Below are positions 25,864-34,888 of a stretch of 38,383 nt of DNA, one piece after another; the stretch's first letter is position 1, and each line of letters begins with the position of its first letter. The stretch lies in NCBI GenBank assembly GCA_016932235.1, contig JAFGDF010000012.1, positions 1 through 38,383 of the forward strand, written 5' to 3'. Made by a program: the position numbers and the translations under genes. The notes under the pieces were generated by a model. It saw only the letters and a program-made list of their open reading frames with translations, had not been told where the DNA came from and searched no databases. This DNA comes from Deltaproteobacteria bacterium. GTDB lineage: Bacteria; Desulfobacterota; DSM-4660; Desulfatiglandales; HGW-15.

Positions 25864-26394
25864 ATGAAAACAAAAAAGCTGTTATGGCCGGCCCTGCTGG
25901 CGAAATGGGTTGTTGAGTGGTCGATGTTTCTGGGAAATATAATTCTCGGTGCTATGCTCTGTATAGTTTTTCTGAATGTACTCATGAGATATTTTTTTCG
26001 TGAACCCATTTACTGGGGTGACGAGATCATGACTTACCTTATGATACTGGTTGCATTCCTTGGATTTGGATTCAATCTGAAGGAAGGGCGACATATCAGC
26101 ATGACCGCCCTTATAGTTATGCTGTCTGAAAAAGCCAGAAATTATATAGGCCTTATTACCGGCCTGATTGCTGTTGTCTATTTTGTCTTTTTACTGATCG
26201 CGGGGATTTATCTAACCATTGACTCCTTTGAAATCGGATATTTCAGTATGGTTACGGGTCTTCCGATCGGGCCGTGGCAGGCTGCAATGTGTTTTGGTCT
26301 GTTCATCCTGCTGACAGCGTCCCTCTGGAATATGATAAATAGGATTAAAACCGCCTTTGGGAAGAAAGAGGGCAAACCAACAGATGTTCATTAA
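25864..26394 (+). CDS. dctQ: TRAP transporter small membrane subunit (DctQ family), system 2
   Basis: This 176-residue protein has four hydrophobic segments and the family pattern YWGDEIMTYLMILVAFLGFG followed by LKEGRHISM. A GAGGGGA ribosome site precedes the ATG. It anchors the binding protein to the DctM permease that starts 57 bases downstream. The lysine-rich tail (GKKEGKPTDVH) is probably cytoplasmic. Confidence 0.9.
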   Translation: MKTKKLLWPALLAKWVVEWSMFLGNIILGAMLCIVFLNVLMRYFFREPIYWGDEIMTYLMILVAFLGFGFNLKEGRHISMTALIVMLSEKARNYIGLITGLIAVVYFVFLLIAGIYLTIDSFEIGYFSMVTGLPIGPWQAAMCFGLFILLTASLWNMINRIKTAFGKKEGKPTDVH

Positions 26395-26451
26395 TTATGG
26401 GAATCACGCTGATAATTTTCAGGAATCTAACAACCAAAGGAAGGAAAGCTT

Positions 26452-27744
26452 ATGATTGAGGTATGGATTGTCCTGTTAGCGACCCTTTTTGGTCTGTTGT
26501 TCCTGGGTGCCTGGATTGGAGTAGCCCTTGGTGTCAGCGGTGTCGTCATCATGTTTATATGGGGAGGGGGCTTCCCACTGTTAGGCGGTGAACTGTGGTC
26601 CTCTCTGAACATTTATGGACTCACGGCCATACCGGGGTTCCTATTCGTCGGAGAAGTCATTCTGCGCAGCGGTCTGGCCGGGAGGGCATTTGAAGCAGTA
26701 GCTCCTCTGGCCGGCCGCCTGCCCGGAAAACTTCTCCAGGTCAATATTATATTGTGCGCCATGTTCGCCGCAGTATTCGGCTCCAGCACTGCATGCGCAG
26801 CCGCAGTGGGAAGCATTGTTATACCTGAGCTGCGAAAAAGAAAATACAGAGAGGATCTGATTCTCGGCACTGTTGCGGTTGCCGGTACCATGGCATTCGT
26901 CATCCCGCCAAGTTCCCAGTTCATTCTTTACGGGTCCATTGTGGATGTGTCTATAGCCTCTTTATTTTTAGCCGGAACTATCCCCGGAATCCTTATGGCC
27001 GGGCTATTTATGGCCTATCTTGCTATCAAGGCATATATTTCCCCGGATATAGTACCTGCTGAAGAGCCGGTCCCTTTGCGGCAGGCGATACCCCCTCTTC
27101 TGAGACTATGGCCCCTAATCCTGATCATGCTGTTATGTGTAGCTCCCATCTATCTTGGCCTGGCAACTCCCACTGAATCAGCCGGACTGGGTGCATTCGC
27201 GTCACTTTTTGTCGGGAAACTTTTCGGAGACCTGCGATTAAGGTCCATATGGGTCTGTCTTCAGGATACCTCCAAGGTGATGTGCATGTTGTTTTTTATT
27301 ATTATTGGAGCAATGATAATGTCCACGGCAATCTCCCAGTTGGGGCTGCCTAGGCAGGTGATTGAGTGGATAGGCGGTCTCCATGTCCCGCCCTTTATTA
27401 TTATGGGCGCTATATACGTTATGTACATCGTATTAGGCTGCCTTTTCGATGGTATTTCAATGATGTTTATGACGCTACCCTTTGTCTATCCAATTGTTCT
27501 CCATCTGGGCTTTGATGGAATATGGTTCGGCGTCATGATTTGCCTTTTGATTGAGATCGCAATGGTGACTCCACCTGTGGGGATGAACATTTATATAGTA
27601 AAAGCAGTAGCCGGCGATGATACGGAAGTTTACACTATTTTCAGAGGGAGCCTCCCTTTTATCATATGCGCGGCCACAGTTCTCGCTTTGATAACCGTTT
27701 TTCCAGGAATCGTAACCTGGTTGCCTAATTTGATGAACCGTTAG
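26452..27744 (+). CDS. dctM: TRAP transporter large permease (DctM family), system 2
   Basis: This 430-residue polytopic protein has the DctM signatures LPGKLLQVNIILCAMFAAVFGSS, GTMAFVIPPSSQF, ATPTESAGLGA and VTPPVGMNIYI. The AAAGGAAGGAAAG ribosome site is strong. It is the last gene of the rightward cluster and converges on the amidase gene 78 bases further on. The length is normal and the frame intact. The ligand is unknown. Confidence 0.94.
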   Translation: MIEVWIVLLATLFGLLFLGAWIGVALGVSGVVIMFIWGGGFPLLGGELWSSLNIYGLTAIPGFLFVGEVILRSGLAGRAFEAVAPLAGRLPGKLLQVNIILCAMFAAVFGSSTACAAAVGSIVIPELRKRKYREDLILGTVAVAGTMAFVIPPSSQFILYGSIVDVSIASLFLAGTIPGILMAGLFMAYLAIKAYISPDIVPAEEPVPLRQAIPPLLRLWPLILIMLLCVAPIYLGLATPTESAGLGAFASLFVGKLFGDLRLRSIWVCLQDTSKVMCMLFFIIIGAMIMSTAISQLGLPRQVIEWIGGLHVPPFIIMGAIYVMYIVLGCLFDGISMMFMTLPFVYPIVLHLGFDGIWFGVMICLLIEIAMVTPPVGMNIYIVKAVAGDDTEVYTIFRGSLPFIICAATVLALITVFPGIVTWLPNLMNR

Positions 27745-27822
27745 GGATCATAAGGATAGAATGGATAGTTTTAATAACTTTTAACTCTATCTTTATAAGT
27801 TATGAGGGGAAGAGAAAAAAGA

Positions 27823-29235
27823 TCAGCAGGGCCATTTGTCTTTCCAGGGTCGTGCCTCCTCAAAGGCCGCCGCTGCTCTTAAAACCATGAGATCCTCTAA
27901 AGGTCTTCCTATAATCTGGAGACCGATAGGTAAATTATCTGATGTCCAGGCACAGGGCAGAGAGGCGGCCGGCTGGCCGGTTAAATTAAATGGATAGGTA
28001 AAGCCAAGGAAATTCAAAGGATGGACCTTGTGCCCGGCAACCTCCCCGGGCCAATCAATACCCACCGAAAAGGGAGGAAGGGGCAGCGTGGGGGTCAGGA
28101 GCAGATCATATTTTGCAAAGAAAGGCTGAAGTCTCTTCCAGAGCATATGACATCGGTTTACCGCAGACGCGTAATCGGCGGCCGTTGCCTTGAGACCGAT
28201 TTCAGTTAATCTCGCCAGCCCCGGATCCAGGAGGTCTTTCCATTCTTCCAACCGACCTCCAATTGCGGCTGCGCAATCAGCCGCAAAAAGGAGTCGATAG
28301 TCATCATGCATTAACGGGAAGTCGGGTGTAGCCTCTTCCACGTCGCAACCCATCCTTGAAAAAATCCGGACCGCATCCTCAGCGGCTTCTCGGACTACCG
28401 GATCAACCACGACATGACCCAGGTCCTGACTCCAGGCAATGCGCAGACCCCGAACCCCCTTTTTGATTTCTTCCCGGTAATTTAGATTTCCACCTGTCAA
28501 GGATAAAGGATCCCGGTCGTGTGGCCCGGCCATCACCTCCATCATCATGGCCGCATCCGCCACGGTGCGGGTCAGAGGACCGTTATGAACCACGCGTCGG
28601 TCCAGAGTCTCCCAGCCCGGAAGCAAAGGATGAATAGGTATCCTTCCCCGGGATGGTTTGAGGCCGAAGATTCCGCAGAAACCTGCGGGAGCCCTGATTG
28701 ATCCCCCGGCATCACTTCCCAGGGCCAGTGGACCCATGCCCGATGCGACTGCTGCTCCAGCACCGCCACTCGAACCGGCCGGAGTCATCTTTGGATTCCA
28801 GGGATTGCGGGTGATTCCCCAGAGGGGGCTGTCTGTTACGGCCTTATAGCCGTACTCACAGGTATTTGTTTTGCCGATGATGATAGCTCCTGCCGCCTTA
28901 AGCCTTTCAACCGCGACCTCATCCTGATCCGGAATAAAGTTTTCGTGCATTTTGGAGGCAAAGGTTGTACGGATACCCTTGGTGAAAATCAAATCTTTGA
29001 CGGAAACAGGAAGACCGAATAAAAGTCCCTGGTCTTTTTCTTTGAACATTTGTTTATCGGCTTCCCGTGCTTCAGCCATTGCTGAATCGTGAGTGATTGT
29101 ACAGAAGGCATTTAATTTGGGATTCAGCTTCTCAATCCGGGACAGAACAGATGACATGATCTCAGAAGGTTTAACTTCTCTAACGGCAATCATCCGCCTC
29201 AATTCCGCTCCGCATAATTTCCAAAGTTCAGCCAA
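27823..29235 (-). CDS. Amidase signature family hydrolase
   Basis: This 470-residue protein carries the complete Ser-cisSer-Lys triad: Lys80 in LPVSVKD, Ser155 in AGSSGGAG, and nucleophile Ser179 in DAGGSIRAPA. The family hydrolyses amides (for example to acid plus ammonia) or acts as a GatA-like transamidase. The absence of GatB/GatC neighbours argues for a catabolic amidase. The start is a TTG at 29235, supported by GGGAGGA six to seven bases upstream. No better ATG lies near. It reads leftward with the Mo-hydroxylase genes but is separated from them by a 213-base repeat element. It may hydrolyse an open-chain amide produced from an N-heterocycle or hydantoin. Confidence 0.9.
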   Translation of the reverse strand: MAELWKLCGAELRRMIAVREVKPSEIMSSVLSRIEKLNPKLNAFCTITHDSAMAEAREADKQMFKEKDQGLLFGLPVSVKDLIFTKGIRTTFASKMHENFIPDQDEVAVERLKAAGAIIIGKTNTCEYGYKAVTDSPLWGITRNPWNPKMTPAGSSGGAGAAVASGMGPLALGSDAGGSIRAPAGFCGIFGLKPSRGRIPIHPLLPGWETLDRRVVHNGPLTRTVADAAMMMEVMAGPHDRDPLSLTGGNLNYREEIKKGVRGLRIAWSQDLGHVVVDPVVREAAEDAVRIFSRMGCDVEEATPDFPLMHDDYRLLFAADCAAAIGGRLEEWKDLLDPGLARLTEIGLKATAADYASAVNRCHMLWKRLQPFFAKYDLLLTPTLPLPPFSVGIDWPGEVAGHKVHPLNFLGFTYPFNLTGQPAASLPCAWTSDNLPIGLQIIGRPLEDLMVLRAAAAFEEARPWKDKWPC

Positions 29236-29261
29236 TGGAATCCTCCCGGTTACTTACTATT

Positions 29262-29451
29262 TAGTGCTCATCCATAAACTAATTTTTCTGGATTCGCGCT
29301 ATCAGCCTTAAGCTATCAGCTAACTATCACCCCCACCCTAACCCTCCCCCATAAAGGGGGAGGGAAGGGAGAGGGTAAAGGTTCGGCTGATTGCTGACGG
29401 CTGACCGCTAACAGCGACCTCCAGAAACAGCCGGTATATGGATGAGCACTA
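29262..29451. repeat. 190-bp palindromic, MITE-like intergenic element
   Basis: Perfect 15-bp inverted termini, TAGTGCTCATCCATA (29262-29276) and its complement (29437-29451), enclose further inverted segments. Next inward are CTGG/CCAG words and GCTATCAGC / GCTGAC-type words. In the centre is a 9-bp perfect stem, CCCTCCCCC (29342-29350) / GGGGGAGGG (29356-29364), with a five-base ATAAA loop. It sits between the amidase and the Mo-hydroxylase large subunit, and its right terminus contains the stop codon of the latter. There is no reading frame of note. It could act as a transcript hairpin, a terminator without a U-tract, or a non-autonomous mobile element. Confidence 0.65.
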
Positions 29452-31698
29452 CTTAATCTTGCCCAGAGCTTTCAATACTTTATCCGGAGTGAATGGATAG
29501 TCCATTATCCTTGTGCCGATAGCATTGTAGACAGCCATAAGCACGGCGCTGGGACCGGGTGAAGTGGCTATCTCGCCGACACCGACCGCATGAAAACGGT
29601 GGCTGGGCATAGGTGTGTCCAGAGTTATATTATCAAAATGAGGCAGTTCGTTGAAAGTCCGCCATTTATAATCAACCATGTTGGCATTCATCATTCGGCC
29701 GTTACCGGGATCAAGCATGCCACCTTCAAATATAGCTGTGTCCAGGCCTGCTGATCCCAGGGCGCCGTGTAACTGGCCTTCGAGGCAGGCGGGAGAGATT
29801 ACCTGACCGCATCCGGCGCTGTTGAGGACGTTAACGAGTTTAACCACACCTGTCGCAGTATCAACTTCGACCTCAACGAATGTCATAAGAAAATTGCTCA
29901 ACGTGAAATCCTCGTCAAACCGGCCCTTGCCCAGAATGGTACTTGTTATACCGGTTGCCTTACGCCAGAGTATCCTGTTTTCGGGATTCTCAATTTCGAA
30001 TATATATCCGTCTTCGGTATCAAGCTTTTCGGGGTTGAGTTTCATCACCGGAGCCGCCTTTTCCAGTAGCTGGCGCCGGGCATCCTCAGCAGCCTGTATT
30101 ACAGCTGAACCTACGGTATAAGTGCCCCGCGAACCCACTAGGGCAAACTCAAACGGATTACCATCCGTATCCGGAAAACTCATATTAACATGGTCCAGGG
30201 GAAGGTTCAGCACCTCGGCAGCCATCTTGGCCAGGCTGCTGCGCTGACCCTGCCCTGTCTCAGAAACTGCAACCAAAATGAGAGCGCGGCCATCCGGAGT
30301 CAGTTTTACCCATGCCTCTGAGTCGTCTTCACCGACATCCGCGTTGCAGTGGATGCCCAGGCCCACCCCCCGGCGCTTGTTACCATGGACAGACGTTGGT
30401 TTACCCCATCCCTTCCATTTTTCATTCCAACCAAATTTGGCTGCGCCATTATCAATGGCCGGAGAGAAATCCACTCCCCGATAAATATACTTCTTACCGT
30501 TTCGCCAGAAGTATTCATCGCCTGCCCTGACAAAGTTTTTTTTGAAGAAGTCTACAGGGTTAACACCGGCCTTTTCCATTGCCATACCCAGAATGGGCAA
30601 AATTGAGCTTTCCAACTCCTGGCCGCCGTAGCCCCGGACAATGCCGGTAGGCGCCCGGTTGGTTAGGACCAGCGTAGAGTGGAGGTCCCAGTTAGGACAA
30701 CGCAAGGCCAGCTGGAGTTCACCGCAGCCTACGGCAATCTCATGTGGTCCCGCTTCCGAACCCGACCCGGTATTGACATACCATTCCCCGGTAACAGCCG
30801 TGACCGTGCCGTCTTTTTTGATACCGATACGGGCATTAATGCGGCATGAAATCCGTAATGAGTAGGCAGCCAGGTGCTCCTCTTTTGTGTAATAAATCTT
30901 GACCGGTCGTCTGGTTGCCCTGGATAGTTCGGCAGCATAGCCGATTGGAGTCAGATTGGCATTTTTCGTGCCGTAGCTGCCTCCGCACTGGGTGGCGATA
31001 AATTGCGTGTCTTTCATGCGGAAGAAAGGTTGTGCCAGATATTTGTTCAGCCCAAGTGATTGAGTTGCCACATAGGCTACAAGTTTATCAGGGTTTTCCC
31101 AGTATGCAACAACACCTGGTGGTTCAGGAGGCAAGGGATTGGGAAAACACTCATAAAATCCCGTGCCCTCAATTATTTCATCAGCCTCGGCAAAACCTTT
31201 GTCAACATCTCCCCTGACAACATTTTGTAAAAGCTTGGAGATCTGGGGAATAATGTTATCCGGGTACTGGTCGTAAAGCGGTGGCTGCCCAGGTTTAATG
31301 GCCTCTTCGACGTTGTAGCAGGCCTGTAGCGGCTCATAGTCCACCTCGATAAGCTGAACAGCTTTCTTAGCAATTTCGGCGGTATCCGCGGCTACCAGCG
31401 CGACAGCATCACCGACAAAACGTACCTTTTTATCCAGAAGCTTCATGTGATTGGGGATACCCCAGACAGCATCTGTCACATCTTTATAGGTCAGTACCGC
31501 GTGGACACCGGGCTGGGCTGCCGCCCGGCTGGTATCTATTCTTTTAATATTGGCATGGGGGAGTGGACTCCTGTGCACTTTGCCGATCAGCATATTCGGC
31601 AAACGCACGTCATCCAGGAATTGCGCTTTTCCCGTGACGATATTTCTCGCATCTTTACGTGGTGTGTCTTTTCCAATATAACGGTAGCTATTTGCCAT
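29449..31698 (-). CDS. Molybdenum hydroxylase large subunit (xanthine dehydrogenase / CoxL family)
   Basis: This 749-residue molybdopterin-cytosine-dinucleotide subunit starts with YIGKDTPRKDARNIVTGKAQF, the family's N-terminal signature. It has the cofactor loops TQCGGSYGTKNANL, GIVRGYGGQELESS, ETGQGQRSSL and VGSRGTYTVGSAV. The general-base Glu is Glu709 in AVGVGEIA. Members hydroxylate heterocycles, aldehydes or purines with water, or reductively dehydroxylate 4-hydroxybenzoyl-CoA. The ATG at 31698 overlaps the 2Fe-2S gene by 11 bases and has AAGGTGGG upstream; a GTG nine bases earlier is the alternative. The 4Fe-4S-bearing FAD subunit upstream points towards the 4-hydroxybenzoyl-CoA reductase branch, but the substrate is not certain. 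Confidence 0.9.
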   Translation of the reverse strand: MANSYRYIGKDTPRKDARNIVTGKAQFLDDVRLPNMLIGKVHRSPLPHANIKRIDTSRAAAQPGVHAVLTYKDVTDAVWGIPNHMKLLDKKVRFVGDAVALVAADTAEIAKKAVQLIEVDYEPLQACYNVEEAIKPGQPPLYDQYPDNIIPQISKLLQNVVRGDVDKGFAEADEIIEGTGFYECFPNPLPPEPPGVVAYWENPDKLVAYVATQSLGLNKYLAQPFFRMKDTQFIATQCGGSYGTKNANLTPIGYAAELSRATRRPVKIYYTKEEHLAAYSLRISCRINARIGIKKDGTVTAVTGEWYVNTGSGSEAGPHEIAVGCGELQLALRCPNWDLHSTLVLTNRAPTGIVRGYGGQELESSILPILGMAMEKAGVNPVDFFKKNFVRAGDEYFWRNGKKYIYRGVDFSPAIDNGAAKFGWNEKWKGWGKPTSVHGNKRRGVGLGIHCNADVGEDDSEAWVKLTPDGRALILVAVSETGQGQRSSLAKMAAEVLNLPLDHVNMSFPDTDGNPFEFALVGSRGTYTVGSAVIQAAEDARRQLLEKAAPVMKLNPEKLDTEDGYIFEIENPENRILWRKATGITSTILGKGRFDEDFTLSNFLMTFVEVEVDTATGVVKLVNVLNSAGCGQVISPACLEGQLHGALGSAGLDTAIFEGGMLDPGNGRMMNANMVDYKWRTFNELPHFDNITLDTPMPSHRFHAVGVGEIATSPGPSAVLMAVYNAIGTRIMDYPFTPDKVLKALGKIK

Positions 31699-32188
31699 AC
31701 TTCCCACCTTCGATTACATCAGTGACGGTTTTTAAAACTTCATAATGTGAAATACAGCGGCAGAAATTGCCGGAAAGGGCTTGTTTGATTTCACCCTCCG
31801 CAGGTTTTGGATTTTTGTCTAACAAGTCTTTAACGGTCATAATGATGCCGGGGGTACAAAAACCGCACTGGAAGGCGGTGTGGTCAATAAAGGACTGTTG
31901 CAGTGGATGCAGCTCCCCTGTTTTAGGGTCTTCCAGTCCTTCAATAGTAGTAATGTTCATACCGTCACATTCCACTGTAAGAATAGTGCATGACAGGACG
32001 GCCTTATTATTAATGATAACGGTACAGGATCCGCAGGCTCCCCGGTCGCAGGAAATCTTAGTACCGAGCAGACCCAGATTATTTCGCAGTGTCTCCGCCA
32101 ATGTATCCGATGGGATGATGTCTTTCCCGATCATCAGTTCATAGGGCTTACCATTGACTACCAACTTTATTGTTGATTTATCCGTCAT
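31688..32188 (-). CDS. Molybdenum hydroxylase 2Fe-2S subunit (CoxS family)
   Basis: This 166-residue protein has two 2Fe-2S domains. The plant-type N-terminal one carries CDRGACGSC and a later Cys in AVLSC; the helical C-terminal one carries CGFC and CRC. It passes electrons from the Mo site to the FAD subunit. The ATG at 32188 is chosen because GAGGT precedes it. An in-frame TTG further up lies inside the end of the FAD-subunit gene. It overlaps the large-subunit start by 11 bases, which means translational coupling. Confidence 0.94.
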   Translation of the reverse strand: MTDKSTIKLVVNGKPYELMIGKDIIPSDTLAETLRNNLGLLGTKISCDRGACGSCTVIINNKAVLSCTILTVECDGMNITTIEGLEDPKTGELHPLQQSFIDHTAFQCGFCTPGIIMTVKDLLDKNPKPAEGEIKQALSGNFCRCISHYEVLKTVTDVIEGGKYGK

Positions 32189-32195
32189 AGTTACC

Positions 32196-34565
32196 TCATT
32201 TCCCGGATGTCCCAAGGTTTAGAATTGCACGCCGGACCATTTCTCCGGCAATAGGAATTTTATAGCTGTTTTTCTCAAGCGGTAACGCGTCCTCAAGAGC
32301 AGCCTCTGCCGCAGCAGCGGCCTGTTTATCATCGAGCGCCTTCCCGACTAACACCTTTTCCGCTGCAATAGCCCGCAACGGACGCGGGGCAACAGCGCCT
32401 AACACGATACGCGCATCATGACAGATGCCATTTTCTATAGAAATAACGGAAGCAACACTTATCAGGGCAAAATCTATGGCCTCACGCAGCCGGAATTTGA
32501 CGAATGTCTGCCTGTCGCCGTCATGGAGCGAAGGTACCTGGATTTCTGTAACAATATCGCCTTGTTCGAGCGCATTGGGAAAGGAGCCAAAGAACCCGGC
32601 AACAGGTATTGTCCTGGTCCCCCTTGGGCCGACAATCTTCACCCTGGCATTCAGGGCCTCAAGGGCTACCCCGGTATCAGAAGCATTAACGGACACGCAA
32701 CCGCAGTTAAAACACCTGTCAGCCTCGGCCTGGATATCATCCAGACTACAACCGGGAGTGTCTTCAGTATCTATCGTGCGTTGATTCACCGGAATCCTGA
32801 TTGACTCTAATTTCTCCGTTTTCCCGCAACACTCGGGGTTAAATTTTAATAGAGGCTTTATTGCATCTTCTTTATCACTCCCGGTTTTATTGAGATAGGC
32901 GTCAATGGCAAGTGCCGCTCTTCTCCCGTCGGCGATGGCTTCTATCACTGTCGCAGGGCCGCGAGACGCCTCACCACCTGCAAAGATGCCGGCTGTAGCG
33001 GTTGCCTGGGTCTCGTGATTGGCTCCGATCAGGCCTCGGCTGGTGTCGATAACCCCCAGAGCAAATCCCGGGTCAGGCTCATATCCAACCGCCATAACTA
33101 TGACGTCTGCTTCAACAGTGGTTTTGGTATTCTCGTCATAGGTCCGGGTGAATCTCCCTGACTTGTCACGGGCCGAGATACAGCGGATAAGTTCCATGCC
33201 GGCTAGTTTGCCGTTGGATTTGAGTATCCTGTGGGGGGCCCAGGAAGGCATAATCCTGACATTTTCTTCTTCAGCCTGCTCAATCTCCCACTTGAGCGCC
33301 GGTGTGTCCTCCCTGGTTTTCCTAAAGGCCATTGTAGCCTCTTCAGCGCCCAGGCGCAGGGAGGTAATGGCAGCGTCAATAGCCGCGTTGCCTCCTCCTA
33401 TGACCAGCACTTTCCTGCCGGGGGCTTTTTTGATACCCTTCTGAACAGCAGCCAGAAATTCCAGCGCGGATACTGTGGATTCTTCCCCATCCAATCCGAT
33501 AGAGACCGGGTTCCAGGCACCTGTGCCGATAAAGACTGCGTCATAATCTTTCCTGAGACTGTCAATGGTGATATCCTTACCCACATCAACCCTGAGCCTG
33601 AATTCAATCCCGATATCCTCAAGTATTTTTACCGTGCGCCTTACGATATCTTTTGGCAGTCTGTAAGATGGAATCACATACCTTAGCAGTCCTCCAGCCT
33701 CTTCCATACGGTCGAAGACAGTAACTCGATGTCCCGATAACCTGAGGTAGTAAGCCGTGCTAAGGCCGGACGGACCGGAGCCGATTATTGCCACTTTTTT
33801 GCGTGTGTTTCCCCCGGGTTTTTCAATGACTTCATCCGCGTTATCCAGAATGTAATCCCCGATGAATCTCTCAATATCCCTGATTGACAGAGACTCATCG
33901 AGATTACCACGGTTGCACGATTGTTCACAGAAATGCGGGCACACCCTTCCGGTTATCGCCGGGAACGGGTTGTCCCTCAGAATATCACTGGCCGCTCCGG
34001 GAAGGTTCCCCTCTCTGATTCGACTGAGGTAGGCAGGGATATTCACGTGACCTGGACAGGCTGACTGACAGGAGGTGGGGGTAACCCTCAAGCCCCCGAA
34101 TATAGAGTGGTACTGGTTCTCACCGGTCATGGCGTAGCATTTTTCTCCGCCCTTAAGATAGCAATCGATACGCCCGCCTATCTGGTCTGGATAACGGTAG
34201 TACCAGCAACGCACATCCTGGCACAGGTTGCCGCCGATAGTGCCCATGGTACGGATGTGCGGGGTCGCTACCGCCTCAGCCGCTTCAGCGAGGATCTTAT
34301 ACTTTTCCCTGATTAGGGGAGAGCCGGCGATATCCTCCAGCTTTGTCAGGGCGCCGATCTTGAGTCCCCTGGCATCCTCTCTAATATAGTCCAGTTTGGG
34401 AATAGTCTTGATATTGATTATGGTATCGGGATATTCGGGGAGGATTTCATCCTTCAATATCCCGAGGAGATCGGTCCCGCCTGCAATCAGTTTGGTCTTG
34501 CCTTCGCTTTGCAGCTTTACTGCTTGATTGATACTCTTGGCGTCTTTATGCTTAAAAGGTTTCAT
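32196..34565 (-). CDS. Mo-hydroxylase FAD/4Fe-4S subunit with an inserted GltD-like NAD(P)H oxidoreductase module
   Basis: This 789-residue protein is a nested fusion. Residues 1-158 are the first half of a CoxM/HcrB-like FAD subunit (AGGTDLLGILKDEI, TIGGNLCQD). Residues of about 159-620 are a GltD-like module. It has N-terminal Fe-S cysteines (166, 170, 209, 213, 217), an FAD motif GSGPSG at 262-267 and an NAD(P)H motif GGGNAA at 390-395. From about 621 the HcrB-like subunit resumes (VNASDTGVALEALNA). The likely 4Fe-4S ligands of the outer subunit are Cys120, Cys135, Cys143 and Cys623, so the fourth lies beyond the insert. The uninterrupted paralogue at 35081 allows this alignment. Inferred role: passing electrons between the Mo enzyme and NAD(P)H. 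GAGGT precedes the ATG, and the stop lies 7 bases before the 2Fe-2S gene. Confidence 0.88.
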   Translation of the reverse strand: MKPFKHKDAKSINQAVKLQSEGKTKLIAGGTDLLGILKDEILPEYPDTIINIKTIPKLDYIREDARGLKIGALTKLEDIAGSPLIREKYKILAEAAEAVATPHIRTMGTIGGNLCQDVRCWYYRYPDQIGGRIDCYLKGGEKCYAMTGENQYHSIFGGLRVTPTSCQSACPGHVNIPAYLSRIREGNLPGAASDILRDNPFPAITGRVCPHFCEQSCNRGNLDESLSIRDIERFIGDYILDNADEVIEKPGGNTRKKVAIIGSGPSGLSTAYYLRLSGHRVTVFDRMEEAGGLLRYVIPSYRLPKDIVRRTVKILEDIGIEFRLRVDVGKDITIDSLRKDYDAVFIGTGAWNPVSIGLDGEESTVSALEFLAAVQKGIKKAPGRKVLVIGGGNAAIDAAITSLRLGAEEATMAFRKTREDTPALKWEIEQAEEENVRIMPSWAPHRILKSNGKLAGMELIRCISARDKSGRFTRTYDENTKTTVEADVIVMAVGYEPDPGFALGVIDTSRGLIGANHETQATATAGIFAGGEASRGPATVIEAIADGRRAALAIDAYLNKTGSDKEDAIKPLLKFNPECCGKTEKLESIRIPVNQRTIDTEDTPGCSLDDIQAEADRCFNCGCVSVNASDTGVALEALNARVKIVGPRGTRTIPVAGFFGSFPNALEQGDIVTEIQVPSLHDGDRQTFVKFRLREAIDFALISVASVISIENGICHDARIVLGAVAPRPLRAIAAEKVLVGKALDDKQAAAAAEAALEDALPLEKNSYKIPIAGEMVRRAILNLGTSGK

Positions 34566-34888
34566 TTTACCTCTCTCAGAAATGAGAAACTTGGTGAAAT
34601 TTCAGCAATGTTGAACCCTAATTTTAAAAGCCTGTTGTGCTGGTGATTAAATATTTAAAATAACAGATATAAGAGATGGAGTCTACACCTTTTTTGTCAC
34701 GCTTATGGTATTTAATAACGGAATTTTTTATTTAGGAATCGGTGAAAGTCAGTAATTTCCGGTTAGGATATTGCACAAACCTCTTTTGGAAATTTTTGAT
34801 GGTCCATGGGGTCTTTTTTTAGAATGCGACCTGGATCATGTGCAAGTTTTTTGTATATTGATTTTTTTAAACACTGGATGATATATTT
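34566..34888. other. Intergenic stretch without recognised genes
   Basis: This AT-rich 323-base spacer upstream of the leftward Mo-hydroxylase genes and the rightward gene remnant should contain the leftward promoter. A GTGACA-like -35 near 34695-34700 on the minus strand has no convincing -10 partner. No RNA gene or hairpin of note was seen. Confidence 0.4.

Noticed and set aside
27774..27803. Inverted repeat ATAACTT / AAGTTAT between the converging dctM and amidase genes as a terminator
   Set aside because: The stem is only 7 bp and AT-rich, the loop is 16 bases, and no U-tract follows on either strand. A terminator is expected here but is not shown by sequence.
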